In this document: one piece after another, positions 22,849 to 35,100 of the stretch
Layout of the letters: the number at the start of each line of letters is the position of its first letter
Numbering within the stretch: position 1 is the stretch's first letter
NCBI GenBank assembly: GCA_001600055.1
Contig: BCIV01000008.1
Location: 62,001-126,000, forward strand
Reading direction: 5' to 3'
DNA: 64,000 nucleotides
From: Filobasidium wieringae
Taxonomy: Eukaryota > Basidiomycota > Tremellomycetes > Filobasidiales > Filobasidiaceae
Position numbers and translations under genes: made by a program
The notes under the pieces: model-generated
Seen by the model: the letters and a program-made list of their open reading frames with translations, nothing else
Told to the model about the DNA's origin: nothing
The model's database searches: none

Positions 22849-23740
22849 CTAATACGAAGGTGAACCTCGACGCGGACGCTGTGCCCTTTCGGGAGATTTG
22901 CTTCGACTCCGAGTATCAAAATAACGATCTTTCCCTCGACCGCCCTGTTTTGCCATCAACCCTTTGGATACGCCTCCGCGGCCAAAAGGTCGGGTTGGAG
23001 GGTCAGTTTTTCTAGCCTCAATCCAGGAGTGGTCACCAGCTGGGGCACTCGAGCTTGCAGCAGCTTCTTTGTCTTGGCGGGCGGCTCCTCGAATGGCGAA
23101 GTTCGCGGTGCCTGGCATCAGAGAGGTGTGCGGTGTGGGAGGCTGCACAAAGATGTACAAGAGGTCTCCGATTCTGAAGTTATGATCTTTGAGTCGTCTA
23201 AGTCTTGACCTTTGCGAAAGCAAAAAGGATTTGATCAGTCCTAGCAATCGTTCACTTTACGTAGCAAACGTACAGTTCTCCGTCATCTCGATCCTTAAAG
23301 ATATCTGCATAAGAGTGCTCAGCGAGATGCCGAGTTTTCCAAATTGTCATTCCGGGCCTATCCCGGTCTTCAACGGTATAAAGGCTTTTGACGCTATATT
23401 TTGCACGATGAACTTTATGTATGGCCGGAAGATTTGACCAGAGCGTTTGGATAGTTTCCAAAAGTGAATCGTCGAGGCTAGATTGCGAGAGGGTCATAGT
23501 CAACGCAGGTTCATGAGTGAGACTTAGCTAGCACAATCCTATCGACGCTTACGATGGAACGTATACCGCATACTCTGTCTGCCTAGGTAAATCCTCTATC
23601 GTAAAACCATCCGGAACTTGAAGGGGTGTTGTACCAACATAGCTGCTCTCAACAAGATTCGAACAACGTGTAGGGATGAGTCCAGGTCATCTAAGCTGAT
23701 ATCGATAGGATCCTGATTGAAGCCTACATTTTACATAAAA
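22849..23740 (-). CDS. SAP18: SAP18-like protein (Sin3-associated polypeptide p18 family)
   Basis: SAP18 is a small ubiquitin-fold protein found in the Sin3 histone deacetylase complex and in the exon-junction ASAP complex. Recognisable parts are DDSLLETIQTLWSNLP, the central strand HRAKYSVKSLYTVEDRD, and DHNFRIGDLLYIFVQPP, the conserved last strands. A Pro/Arg/Ser-rich tail follows, ending at TAG 22849-22851. Introns lie near 23265-23200 and 23555-23520. The N-terminal strand reads LHVVRILLR in one frame, but SYVGTTPLQVPDGFTIEDLP, which should follow it, is one base out of frame at about 23655. This is either a sequencing or genuine frameshift, or an intron I misread. The start codon is unresolved; ATG 23813-23815 followed by a good donor is one candidate. 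Confidence 0.6.
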
Positions 23741-24082
23741 AAGGAGCCTAGGTCAAGCTGGATCTATCAGTTCAACCGGTATGCTCGCAATCAATGACTA
23801 ACTTACGTCAGGCATTGTATGTTAGCACAATCAGTTGACCGATGTTATCGAATATACGATCTAAGGGGGATTTACTTGTTTCTTGCACCAGATGTGATGG
23901 TCCAAGATGTTGAAGGATCTTACGTAATCCCATCGACCGGAAACAAACCGGAGCTTCACTTTCGACAATGGCTGATACACTGTCCGTCCAAGGCCTCCGA
24001 CCGCGTGCGCTGTACGTATCCCACCATGACCATGCAATAAAAACAAGATCCGCCGATCACCACCCGGATCGGACAGTCCATT

Positions 24083-27000
24083 ATGCCAGATCATATGGAG
24101 GACACATACCATATTAGCCCCGGCGGGCCTCTCCGGGCGGTCGCGTGTTACACTGAGCTCTTATCGTTTCAGGTCAGACCGAAAATCGTGAGGAGATTCA
24201 AGGCTTGATCGAGAGACTGATCATCTTGAATCACTATAGGTATTCAGCAGCTGGATACCGGCCAATCTAACGGCATTTCCTACCTGCTTCCTGAGTACAG
24301 GAACTGAGCTAGTTCCAAAGTGGTTTCTGAAGGAGACTTTGGACCATCTCGGAGTTGTCAGAAAAAATAGTAGCGGATCAACATTATTAGATGCATTCGA
24401 AAACCCTAGAACTTCTGTACCTGCCAAGATCCATCACTCGGTTCCGATAGATCAGCTACAACTCAAGCGAGAGGTCGTAGAGTTCTTGCGGCAAGAATCC
24501 AGGAATGCAATCAATCGAAGGACACAAGTCTATCACACCTTTACCGCTGGAGACAGAGTCAGCTTCAGTAAGCTCACAAGTGGATGTGTCGCGCCAAATT
24601 GATACCTATCTCATGTGGGTAGACCTTACGACTGTTGCCGAGCCCCTGATGGCCGTAGTCGCTCGGCAATCAACAAGTGGGAGCTTGACGAAACGCTTGA
24701 AGATAGATAACGAAGCCATCTTTCGAGAGGCACTTCGTAATCTTGATTCGATGCATGTCGTGGCGATCTATCCGCCCATCGATCCTGATGTCCTTGCTTT
24801 AATGCAGTACGTGATATCTACACCTAGTTTGATGACAGATGAACCCACTAACGCGGGATTGCGTACATCAGGAAACCCCGTTTATCGCTTAGTAGGGTCG
24901 AGTCATTACAGATACAGCAAACTGTGCATACGCTTCTGGAATTAAAGAAGCGAGCTGGTCAGTTTCCGAGGATTCTGGAGCCAAAGGAGATTCAAGTGCG
25001 TCCGCAGTTTCAAACAAGCAGAGTAAGCGTCCTGACCGATAAGTCCCATCGCTTTATGCCAGTCCACGTTACACCTTGCAACTCCTTTATCAAATCCGTC
25101 AAGTCGAAACTCAAATCGCCGCTCGGTGGTTTTATGGGAAACAGGTGACCCCTCGTACTTTATAGCTCTCAGGGATGAGTGCGATCACAGGCATATGATG
25201 GAGGATTTTACGGTCAATCCGATAGGTAAGTCAAAGGGACTAGGCGATCGGTCTCTCATGCTTTGCGTATATACAGTTGAACTATTACGACAAGATCCTC
25301 CTGAGACCTTTGAGATGTCGAACTCACAAGCAAGACCAGACCTTTCAACCTCTCCCCAGATAGTTGAAGAGTTACACGTGGGGATGCCTTGCCTGAACGG
25401 TTCGTTTGACCCTGTGTATGCAGACATTGGATACATCGGTAAGTCTGCTTGGCACCTTTTCATCTGATGATTAATGACATAGATGCGAGAAGACTTGCCC
25501 GTGGGCGGTATGATGCCGAATTCTGTTGGAAAGGGGTTTTCGCAGCCTGTCTTACAGGTTTTTTCGACTTCGGCATTCGTGCACGCTCCTAAACCCTGGG
25601 ATATATCGACTTACCCCTTGGATAGAATCTCGCTATACGGAATTGATAGCGAAGACATCGAGGCCTTATATAACAAGTCGTGTATCATGGCACATCACCT
25701 GGTAGCGTCAGTTGCCGATACTACCGCTCAGGTTCAACTTCAGTACCTTCACGCCGACGCCGATATCATCAGGATGAAGGGTAAGTTGTTCTAGTAGATT
25801 CGAGATCCTTCTTGCTCCTTCATCGTGCAAATTCGATGTCCACAGTACCATCGGGCCACGGAGTTTCCGCTTCATCGCGAGGAATAGCGGATGGGTCTCA
25901 TTCCGTTAGCTGGGAAGAACTCACAGAAAAGTAGGCGTGAGATGTTAATACACCTTCAACCGAGTACTGAAAAAGAAGATGCCATCAGTTTTATGACCCC
26001 AACCTTCCGCTCCAGTATCGCCCAGGGAGTGAGGGATCTATCATATGACGTAAGTTCACCGCATCGTCAAACACAAACGGCAAAGACATTGATCATTACG
26101 GGTCAATCAAGCTGAACTGGAAGTCCGTCTCAATCATTTGTGCTCATAAGCCTTGAGAGGCCTCAAACTAATCTGTTTTGTGCTAGATTGCTCGAACGGC
26201 GAGACGTAAATCAGCTTTATGATAGAGTAACAAGGTATCTGGGAAACGTGGCAAACGATCTATCGGAATACAAATTGCCCCTCGAGCGCAAGCAGGATCA
26301 CGAATCGAGGAGCCCGTTCGTCTGGTTACGGAGCCTATACCGGGAACCAGAAATCTTGACGCAACGCCTAGCGAAGCCGAGTAATCGAATTTCAACCGTA
26401 ATTGACCACGAAATCCAGTCACCAGGTTACAGATCAGTCAGGAGCACGTTAGAAAACGTGCTATCCGACGATATTCTGAACCTGGCGATTCAAGAAAATC
26501 CGACTCATGAATCTATTAACCGCGTCAAAAACAGAACTACGCCTGAGGAAATACGGCCATCGTCCGAAATTACCGCTGAGATAGATACTCAACGCAATTC
26601 CCTGTATTGGACAGTAACAATTCGCTCTGAGATGTCGGAAATGAAGGACAACAAGCCTCTGACGTGTCTAACGCTCACGACCGTTCTGAGCAACAGAACT
26701 TTATGCTGGGGTCTAGCTGCCGCGAAGCTGGAACTGGCAGCAAGTATAATCGTGGAGGCGGATCTTGTGATAAGCCCTCGAACGGCAATTGTGTTCCAAG
26801 CAGTAGCGGCACTTCCATCAGAAGGACGGAATTTGGCATCCTATCTCGGCCGACTCTCTCGGTCCTTTGAGCGTGTCGTCGTGGTTCTTGAGCTTCACCC
26901 TGGTATCAAAACCTTCGATGCGAATAGCCTACTCCCACAGCCCTGGACGCGGCAAAACCTTGCCGCGCTAGAAAAGCTGAAACACGCCACAAACAGAGCG

Positions 27001-27693
27001 CAAGCATGTGTCAAAGCTAATTCGGGACGCGCTACTGAACTCGACACGGTTTTTGAATTTGTACACAGTGAAGACTCGGTATCCTCTGGATGTATAGTCA
27101 GGGCTTGTGCGCGACAAGATGAGTGGGAATACGCGAAGCTACTCGGTGGAGTAACCGCAGCGAGAATATATGGAGATCGCAGCTATCTGCACGATATGAA
27201 CGAAGAAGATGAAGTGAGCCATAAAATCCATCCTGCTAGGCAACCTACCCAGCCTATTCTTGTTCGATAGAGAGACGCGGAGTATATCAATGCCAGTCTT
27301 GCGAACAGCTACGCTGCGTTATTTCTAGTTATGGCTTGGGGGGTCTTGAAGGTTTCTCGAGCAACTCTTGCGGAATTACTGGATACGTTCTCTCCTTTCG
27401 TTATGCCTCCTCTGCTGGTTCGTGTCACGTACTTTCAGCGTATGTGCACAAGCTGAATGCCCCGAGAATAGGCTCGGCTCCATGCATCCACCGGATGTTC
27501 AACCCCCATCCTTGACAATCTACCGCAACCCGTCAAGCCATCTAGCGGAAAGCTTGTGGAAATAGGCGAACGGTTTGATCTCGAGAACGCCTTTGAAAAT
27601 AGTATTTTGCCAGACACGCCTGACAAGTATATCTCTGACCGCAAGCAGGAGACCTCGCAGAGAAGCAAAAGGCGGAAACATCTAGATAACTAG
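24083..27693 (+). CDS. Putative SHOC1/Zip2-like meiotic crossover protein (XPF-like)
   Basis: A long multi-exon gene of low conservation. The first exon starts at ATG 24083 (MPDHMEDTYHISPGG) and splices at a GTCAGA donor (24173) to an exon beginning at about 24241. The middle is poorly conserved and Ser/Pro-rich. The C-terminal third contains a strand-helix pattern, IIVEADLVISPRTAIVFQAV then FERVVVVLELHPG, resembling the inactive XPF nuclease-like domain of SHOC1/Zip2. After an intron at about 27213-27271, a helical EYINASLANSYAALFLVMAWGV...LAELLDTFSPFV segment looks like a helix-hairpin-helix pair. The last exon (from about 27471) is basic and ends at TAG 27691-27693. The family is inferred from fold pattern only; in SHOC1/Zip2 it would act with Spo16 in class I crossover formation. 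No ERKx3D nuclease motif is seen. Confidence 0.4.
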
Positions 27694-28080
27694 CTTAGGC
27701 TAAGCTGCCTGGATCACTGCGCGCGTCCCAGGAGAGGCGTGTTGATGTACTTTCTACTGAAAGGATTCTGATGGGCGAAGTGACTTGATTGATCACATTC
27801 GAAACGAACCGTGTAAACAAAGAGACAACACTACCGACTACCGAATTCGTAGATACAAACCAATTCATGACTTACAGTAGTGCTTGCAGTATTTGACAAT
27901 CACCGAGAAACAGCAACTCCGATAGCTTCGTACCGATCATTAGAACAAAATCGTCTCGTGTTTACTTGGCTCGACTGGATCATCAGCGCTTTCACTTCGA
28001 GCGAGATAATAGTTCTGCTGGGGTATCAAGAATACGTTGACGTTCGTTGTCTACCTACCGCTTCAAACCAAGGCTCCTCA

Positions 28081-29803
28081 ATGACACCAATGACAGAACA
28101 TGATTCTCCCATCGCGCTCTTCGATGAACTGTTCTGGTTCACTGTCTTAGACGTCGAGAACATCTCTGATCTGTCCACAAAACCCACCTTGCTGACTCAA
28201 GAATGCAACGGAAAGGATGTAGTTGTATATGCTGGCGAGATGCAACACCCAGACACTATGGCCATCAACAAAATAGCTTGGTTCTCCATCGACAAGGTGT
28301 TAAATTACGCAAGTTTCTGTCATGATTTTGGACCCCTCAACATCTGCATGTTACACCGGTTTTGTAAGCCTAAATACTACGGTAGAGTTGAATTCGCCTG
28401 ACAGTTGAGTGTGGATAGGCAAACTTCTAGAGGCATTATCGCAGGTTGGTCCTCCATTATCCCGCCTCCGGACGATCCATACTGATTATCTATCATGTAG
28501 GATGAAGGTCTCCAAGGGTTTGTCCTTTGCTTGTATACAGCAGAAGTTCCGGAGAACAAGGCCAATTCTGCATGCTTAGCAGCGCTATACATGGTACGTT
28601 GTGTATTTTGCGATGTAGGCTGAAACTGATTTAGAAGCCAGCTCCTTGTATTTGGCGTCAGTCCAGAGATCGCTCTAGCGCCCCTAGCCAATTTCGAACT
28701 GCGCAGTTTCCGAGATGCCGCAAATTGCATGTCCCTGTGGAGTTTGACTGTCCAAGACATAGTGTGGGGCACTCATAAGGCGAAGGTGCAGGGGCTGCTT
28801 GATTGGGATGACTTCGACCCTTCTATTTACGAGGTAGGCCTTATCTGAACTGGACCAGACCGCGTATTGATCTGTCGCTACTGAGATAGTTCTACGAACA
28901 GCCTGATAACGGAGATATGAATAATAGTGAGCCCAGCTAGCTTGTCTGTTCCAAACCTTGTATCTAATTATTTCCAATTCAAGTTGGTCCTTTTATTGCT
29001 TTTGCAACGTTGAATGAGACAGCTGCGCAACATTTGAGTCGGTCAACCAAAATAGTCCTTGATCGTTTTCGCCGAGAACAAGTCGGTGCAATCATCAGAT
29101 TGAATGAGGAGAGATACGACTCACAAATCTTCACCGTGCGAGGGTTCATGCATCTGGATATGCAGTTTCCGGACGGAACCAACCCAGAGATTGACCTGAC
29201 TAAGAGGTTTATCGAATGGGTAGATGCAATTCTTTTGCAAAAAAAGAAGGTTGCTGTACATTGTCAGGCAGGTTTAGGAAGGACTGGATGTTTGTGAGTG
29301 AGAGATACAGGGGAAATGCGTGCCGTACTAAATCTACATCCTTCTTGACAAAGGATTGGAGGTAAGCGCTCCCGATTTCAGATTGGCAAACTGATGCGTG
29401 TTAGCTGAAGTCAATGACCAACTAGCATATTTGATATATCGATACGGCTTCACCGCTGGCGAAGTAATCGGTTTCATGCGATTGATTAGACCTGGAATGG
29501 TAGTTGGGCCTCAGCAGCAGTTCCTTGCACAGACATCATCTACGTATATCCGCTGGTCTGCTGAGAAGAAACAGGTAATCCCAACAAGGTTTGCTTCGCA
29601 TTCGACCCCCGGACAGCGTGAGTCCAACCGATACGTAACGAGTGGCGGTGAAGTGACCTGTGGTTGAATATAGCTCGCAAAAGACCTCAGAGGGGTCACG
29701 GGGTCGTTCCAACGACTCCAACTCAGCGTCACCTGACGAAGTTCTTAAATTTCAAGACTATAAAGTCAACATCGGTCCGAGCGAAGGGATGAGTCTACCT
29801 TAG
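28081..29803 (+). CDS. CDC14: Cdc14-like dual-specificity phosphatase
   Basis: Cdc14 reverses Cdk1 phosphorylation at mitotic exit and cytokinesis. The N-terminal domain shows DELFWFTVLD, FSIDKVLNYASFCHDFGPLNICMLHRFC and, after several introns, the segment preceding GPFIAFA. The catalytic domain has QVGAIIRLNEERYD, FMHLDMQFPDG and the signature VHCQAGLGRTG (HCxxGxxR; about 29260-29290), then GFTAGEVIGFMRLIRPGMVVGPQQQF. Start choice is uncertain: ATG 28081 is the first in-frame methionine before conserved sequence, and further codons upstream lack an ATG. The tail after the catalytic domain is short, ending SEGMSLP at TAG 29801-29803, whereas many fungal Cdc14 proteins have long disordered tails. 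It lies convergent with GPI3, 29 bases between stops. Confidence 0.85.
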
Positions 29804-29832
29804 CAGATGTGACAGCCATTCCGATGTACGCC

Positions 29833-31732
29833 TTATGTTGTATCAGGAACAGCATCTATCGCTTCTCGTGGCTGGACCAAATCCAATATGCCAAGCAGAA
29901 GACTCTGTACGGCGGCTATGATACAGAGGATCGTGCCAAATATAGGCCCTAACGCAAGATATCTAAGAAGATTCACAAGACTCCGTCAAAGTTGCCCTCG
30001 AAATCACAAGACTATTGCGTACCTCCACATCCTTTCCGATATGTCCCGTTCGCGCCTGTTCAGAGCCTTCGAGTAGACCTGTTCGGTCCGTGCCGCCACG
30101 TCTGACCACGTATACATATTCACCAGTCGGGCGTGAGCTACTCGAGGTTGATGCTGACCAGACCGGATTTTCTCGACCATAGCAGAAAGACTTGCTGCCA
30201 CAGCTAAATGATATGAATTCAACTTTGATGATCTACAGCTTGAGCATGGTCAGGAGATATTCACCTTCCGGACGGGCGGCAGCGAATTCGATCATCTCTT
30301 GAGGCAGTATCTCCGGGACACCCCCTACTTTAGTGCTGACTACCAGCAATCCAGATGAGGCTGCCTCGATCATGCTTATCCCGAACGCTTCGGTGAGTGA
30401 AGTCGACAGATATATGTGACCTCGATTCAGTACCTGGGGATCAAGAGACGGGGATCGAAAGTCAGCCGAGGGAGACTGGGCGATTCGGCTTGTGAAAGGT
30501 TCTCACAGAGTGTACATCTCCTGGCGCTATGGAACCGAGTAGCGTAACCCTGTCTTGAAGCAGATGCTGTTCCCTCATTTGCTCGAGTTCAACCATTTTG
30601 GGCCCATCTCCGCCTGTTCATCACGGTTTGTGAGCTCTAGAACCAGAAGACGTGACGTAGCATGACTTACCAATAATGAATCGTACTTCAGGATACTTTT
30701 GACAAACGAGGGGGATGGCACTAACCAGTAGATCGATACCTTTCCGGTATACTAGCCGAGAGACGGTAATCACGGTGACTGGATTGTCGTGTATTCGTCA
30801 AACTCAGACAACATCCTCCATTACGTAGAAGTTTGGCCAAAGTTTTGGCCAAATTTTACGTAACATGATATGGGGGACTAGCTTACTATGGTTTGGATCG
30901 GCTTCCTCGGGGTTTGCTTCGAAGGTTTCTGGTACGATAGCATTGGGCACGACGGAGATCAAGTGAGGGTCCAGCTGAGCCCGCAGAGCAGTGTTTTCGC
31001 GTCTGATAAATTCGCGATCAGTTGTTTGATGACGCAGCACGAGGGGGAGGGACTGACCCGGCATGGCTCACACACACGACGGCATCGATATTCCGAAGCG
31101 CTCCGGCCAACAACTTGTTCGTCAAAACTCCCACAGCATCGCCAAAGCCGAAAAGCGAATGATCTGTAAAGACGGTGCGAATGGCCTTATGTGCAACCTC
31201 TTGGGTCTCAGCATTCACGTGTCTTGTCCGGAAGAAAGGGGCTTGCATCAGGCCTTCCAAGGCCATACTGCTCAGAGTAGCGTGACCATGAAGAATCTGA
31301 ACCTTCTCGCGCAGCAGGATATTTCGGAGCAGAGGGAGATTCAGGAGATATTGCGGGAGAGTAGCGTCCGAAGCAATCGGTAGTATGGGAAGGTAATAAA
31401 CTTTGAGGCCCGGCTGCATGTACCTGACACCGACTCTAGGCCTTTTTTGGTCAGATCGCGATCGCTCATTCGTCGTCCTCGAATGCGTGATGACGATGAC
31501 CTTATTGACAGAATGATAAGACTTATCAACTTAATGAGCCGATGTACATAGCTCCTACAAACCTACCTTGTGCCCTCTTCGAATCAGTTCCGCAGCTAGG
31601 CTGTATATGTGCATCTCGACTCCGCCTGCCACCGGCAAGAAGAAGTCGGACACCATTCTGCAGGTACATTGAATAAGAAAGGTGAGGCCGCCACATCCAG
31701 ACGGTGGTCACTAACGCTATAGAGTGTGGCAT
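29833..31732 (-). CDS. GPI3: GPI-GlcNAc transferase catalytic subunit (PIG-A/Gpi3)
   Basis: This enzyme transfers GlcNAc from UDP-GlcNAc to phosphatidylinositol on the cytosolic face of the ER, the first step of GPI anchor synthesis. The first exon (MPHSIA, start at 31732) splices to [20 protein letters not shown], the family's N-terminal motif. Then come [36 protein letters not shown] and ISVVPNAI. Near 30350-30400 lies the GT4 EX7E motif within an [15 protein letters not shown] sequence. The C-terminus (about 30220-29840) has the [13 protein letters not shown] block and a hydrophobic segment ([19 protein letters not shown]), the expected single ER membrane anchor, before the stop at 29833-29835. 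At least five introns are present. The call is firm. Confidence 0.9.
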
Positions 31733-32148
31733 GGTACACCGAAGTACTGAAAGCTCCTTATTCTAGGCATCTGGCGTGCCGATTCGAATCCAGATGTCCA
31801 GCATGTCCAGGTCGATGCGGGAGAGGTGAATTACATCTGAGCCGCGGAACTCTTATGCGCGTCGCTCTGACATTCAAAACAACAAGAACAACAACAACGT
31901 AACGTAGCTGATAATGATAACGCAAATGAGGGAGGGTACAAGCTGTAGAAGCTCAGAATCTTCAGAGGACTATCCTCTCAGACCAGTCGAGCTACTCGTA
32001 GCCAAAAGTTCCTGCCAACCAGCGCTACCGGCAACAACTAACTTTCTCATAGCCGCCATCCTTTGACCCTCAGTAACGATAACATATCAACAAACTAACC
32101 CCCTCGTTTGATTTATTCGCCTGACGCTGCCCTCAACCGGAAGAAGGC
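31733..32148. promoter_or_regulatory. Divergent promoter region GPI3/SNF2-like gene
   Basis: About 416 bases between start codons. An AAC-rich stretch (AACAACAAGAACAACAACAAC, about 31879-31899) is the only notable feature. Confidence 0.4.
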
Positions 32149-35100
32149 ATGTCAAACATGGAAGCCTTGTCAGTATGGCTTCATTCTGAGGCCCTCCTGT
32201 GGCCTATACTCATCTAAATCTATATGCAGACGTCAAGCGGCTCCGCCTCCTCGTCGGGATCGAGGACGTAAGATCGTATTATCGAGCGATGAAGAAGATG
32301 AAGTGGTAGCAATTCCTTCAGCAAAGTTAGTCTCGTGTCTCCCCAGCGTTGATGGGCAAGCTCATGCCGGATTTATCAGCTCTCCTCCACTGGGTCCTTC
32401 CCTTGAACGTCGCATCAATATTCCATTCGCCAACGTGGTAGTAGATCCGCGCAAAACAGAAAGGGCACCTCACTCGCAGCCCCTTTCAAACCCGTCGTAT
32501 ACCCAGCATGGGTCCCACATGGCTAACAGTTTCTTTCGCAACGAGAGCGGCGTGAAGGCGCACGACGATGAAATCACGAGCTGGCTGGAGCCTGCGAAGC
32601 CGTCTCTGCCACCACAACTTGGACCTCGATCCCAAAAGACACAGCCTGCTGCCACATACAGGGAGCCGTTGATCAAACCAAGATCAAATCCCTCATCCCT
32701 TCCTGGGGTCAACTCGATCGACTATAATCGGCTATTCAAACCGACGACTGGTGCTTTCCCTTCGCCGAACCGTAACACGGTCAATACCATAGCGGTTCCA
32801 AAAGCGAGTGCTTTCTACAGACCACCTCCTTCCACGGCAGCTTTCTCGCACAACCATTGGATGATGTCGCAAGTACATGCTCAAGATGCCCTTCAACGCC
32901 AGAATAGTAGGGACCCGCGCACTCAAGCTTTACTCCCCATCCCTGGAAAGGATACAGAGGAGGGCGGCGAAGATTTCACCAATGCTCTCAATATGGTACA
33001 AGAGGATGCGAATGACTATCAAAGGGTGACTCTCGATCAAGCTGACGCTGATATGCGGGAGCTATTGTCCGGAGCGATTGGAGACGGAGAAGAAGCCGAT
33101 CAAGCAGATGGCTCCAATACAGTGGAAGGGTTTGCTTCCGGTATGAGCCTGATGCCTCATCAAGTACGAGGTGTCAAATGGATGACGGGCAGGGAGACTG
33201 GTAAGAAGTATGGGGGAATATTAGCCGACGTGAGTGTTTCTGGTCGAGTGGTATTTCAAGCACAAATGTTTATGGAATTCGCGCACGAAGGACATGGGAC
33301 TGGGTAAAACTGTACAGACGATTGCGGCAATTCTCAGACGACCCCGTACTAGTACTGAGAAGCAAGCAGGCTACACTAAGGCTACACTGTATTTGTCTGC
33401 TACCGCTCTCGCTAATTACCACGCTAAGAACGATCTACCTTACCTCTGTCAGTATCATCACTCCTCTGTAAGTTTGGCTTGTGCGGTTTGTCCAAGTACA
33501 TTCTTCAACTGCCTGTATATAGGTCGGTTATGGATCAGTGGGTGAAGGAAATTAGTACCAAAACTTCCCCAGGGGTTTTGAAGGTTTGCAGCTATCATGG
33601 GCCGCAACGAGGAAAACGTGAGTCTATGCAATCACGTTTGCCCGGGCCCGCTCCGGTTGACCTGAAAACTCATCCGACAGTCGCCGCTACATTGCACAAA
33701 TATGATATTGTCGTGAGTTATGTAAGGTGAGATCTCAGTACTCACTTAGCTGACGACATACGCCAGGTCACTACTTACAACACGTTGAGCTCGGAGCACG
33801 GTGCTACTTCCCGACCGGCGAAAGGCAAGACACAGAGGTCGACAGCAGCCTCTCTATCCGGCTCAGACTCGGACTCAGATGGTGATCGATTTGGCAAAAC
33901 CTTGAAGAAGCCTGAGAAGGCCCTCAAACCGTTGTTTCAAACGAAGTGGCTGAGGGTTGTGTGTGGTAAATGCGGCTCGTGCTCAATCGCAACCAGTGTC
34001 ACGACTGAAATATCTCGTGTGTCAACAGACGAAGCTCAGCAGATCAAGAACAGGAACACAAAGGCTGCTAAGGCCGCTGTAGCACTTCAAGCGAAACTTC
34101 GATGGTGTTTGACAGGGTCAGTCGCAACGAGATCCTGCAGCATCTCTCTCACCTGAAATTCCTAACTTCATGCTATACAGGACCCCAATCCAGGTGGGCC
34201 ATAAGCTGGATCGAAACTTTACGAACAATGCTGACCCCCTTTACAGAACAACGTCGAGGAGCTGTATTCGCTCTTCTTGTTCCTTCGCGCCAAACCATTG
34301 GACGATTGGCAGCTCTTTAAGGAACGAATCGCTCAACCGGTCAAAGCAGGACGACCTAAGCTAGCGATGAAGCGTTTGCACGTAAGGCGCCTGTTCTCTC
34401 AGTATATGTACATCTCTGAATTCGATCCTGCTGAACAGGCTATTTTAAAAGCGATAATGCTCAGGCGCACCAAGGATGCGACCATCGGTAAGCTCTCACA
34501 ACGCCTTTCCGAACTAGGCGCTGAATTCATGATACCAGATGGCAAACCAATTCTGAACTTACCCGCAAGACTGGTGAACATTGTGTCCTGCAAATTTGAC
34601 AAGGCCGAGCGAGAGTTTTACGATGCACTTGAAAAGAAGCAGGCATTGACATTCAATAGGGTAACGCTAATGCAACTTTCACATAGCGACCGTGACTGAT
34701 GACTTTGCATGATTCTCAGTTTCTTAAGGCCGGCACTGCAATGCAGAACTATACTTCGGTATTGACTCTATTGTTGAGGATGCGTCAAGGTAGGGACCGG
34801 CCCGTATTTCTCCGTGTCAACGAGAAGATGGCTCACGTCGAAGTGCGTCTCAGCTTGTTGTCATCCTTCCTTAGTGACCGCTTCGATCGCAACCGATGCT
34901 GCTGCGATCGAAAACAAGCCAGCCGATGATGATAACTTGGACGGGGATGCAGACGAGCTCGCGGACTTGCTTTCGGGTGTTGGTATTGCAGGTAAAACCC
35001 GAAAATGCGAGATCTGCCTTGCGCCGTGAGTGTTCGCTCGAATTCGGGCTGATGATAGCAAACTGATAACTGCTGAGAATCTAGCCTTGACCATCCCGAG

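Noticed and set aside
27270..27400. EYINAS as a protein tyrosine phosphatase motif
   Set aside because: No HCx5R signature lies in this gene; the match is coincidental, the neighbouring phosphatase being CDC14.
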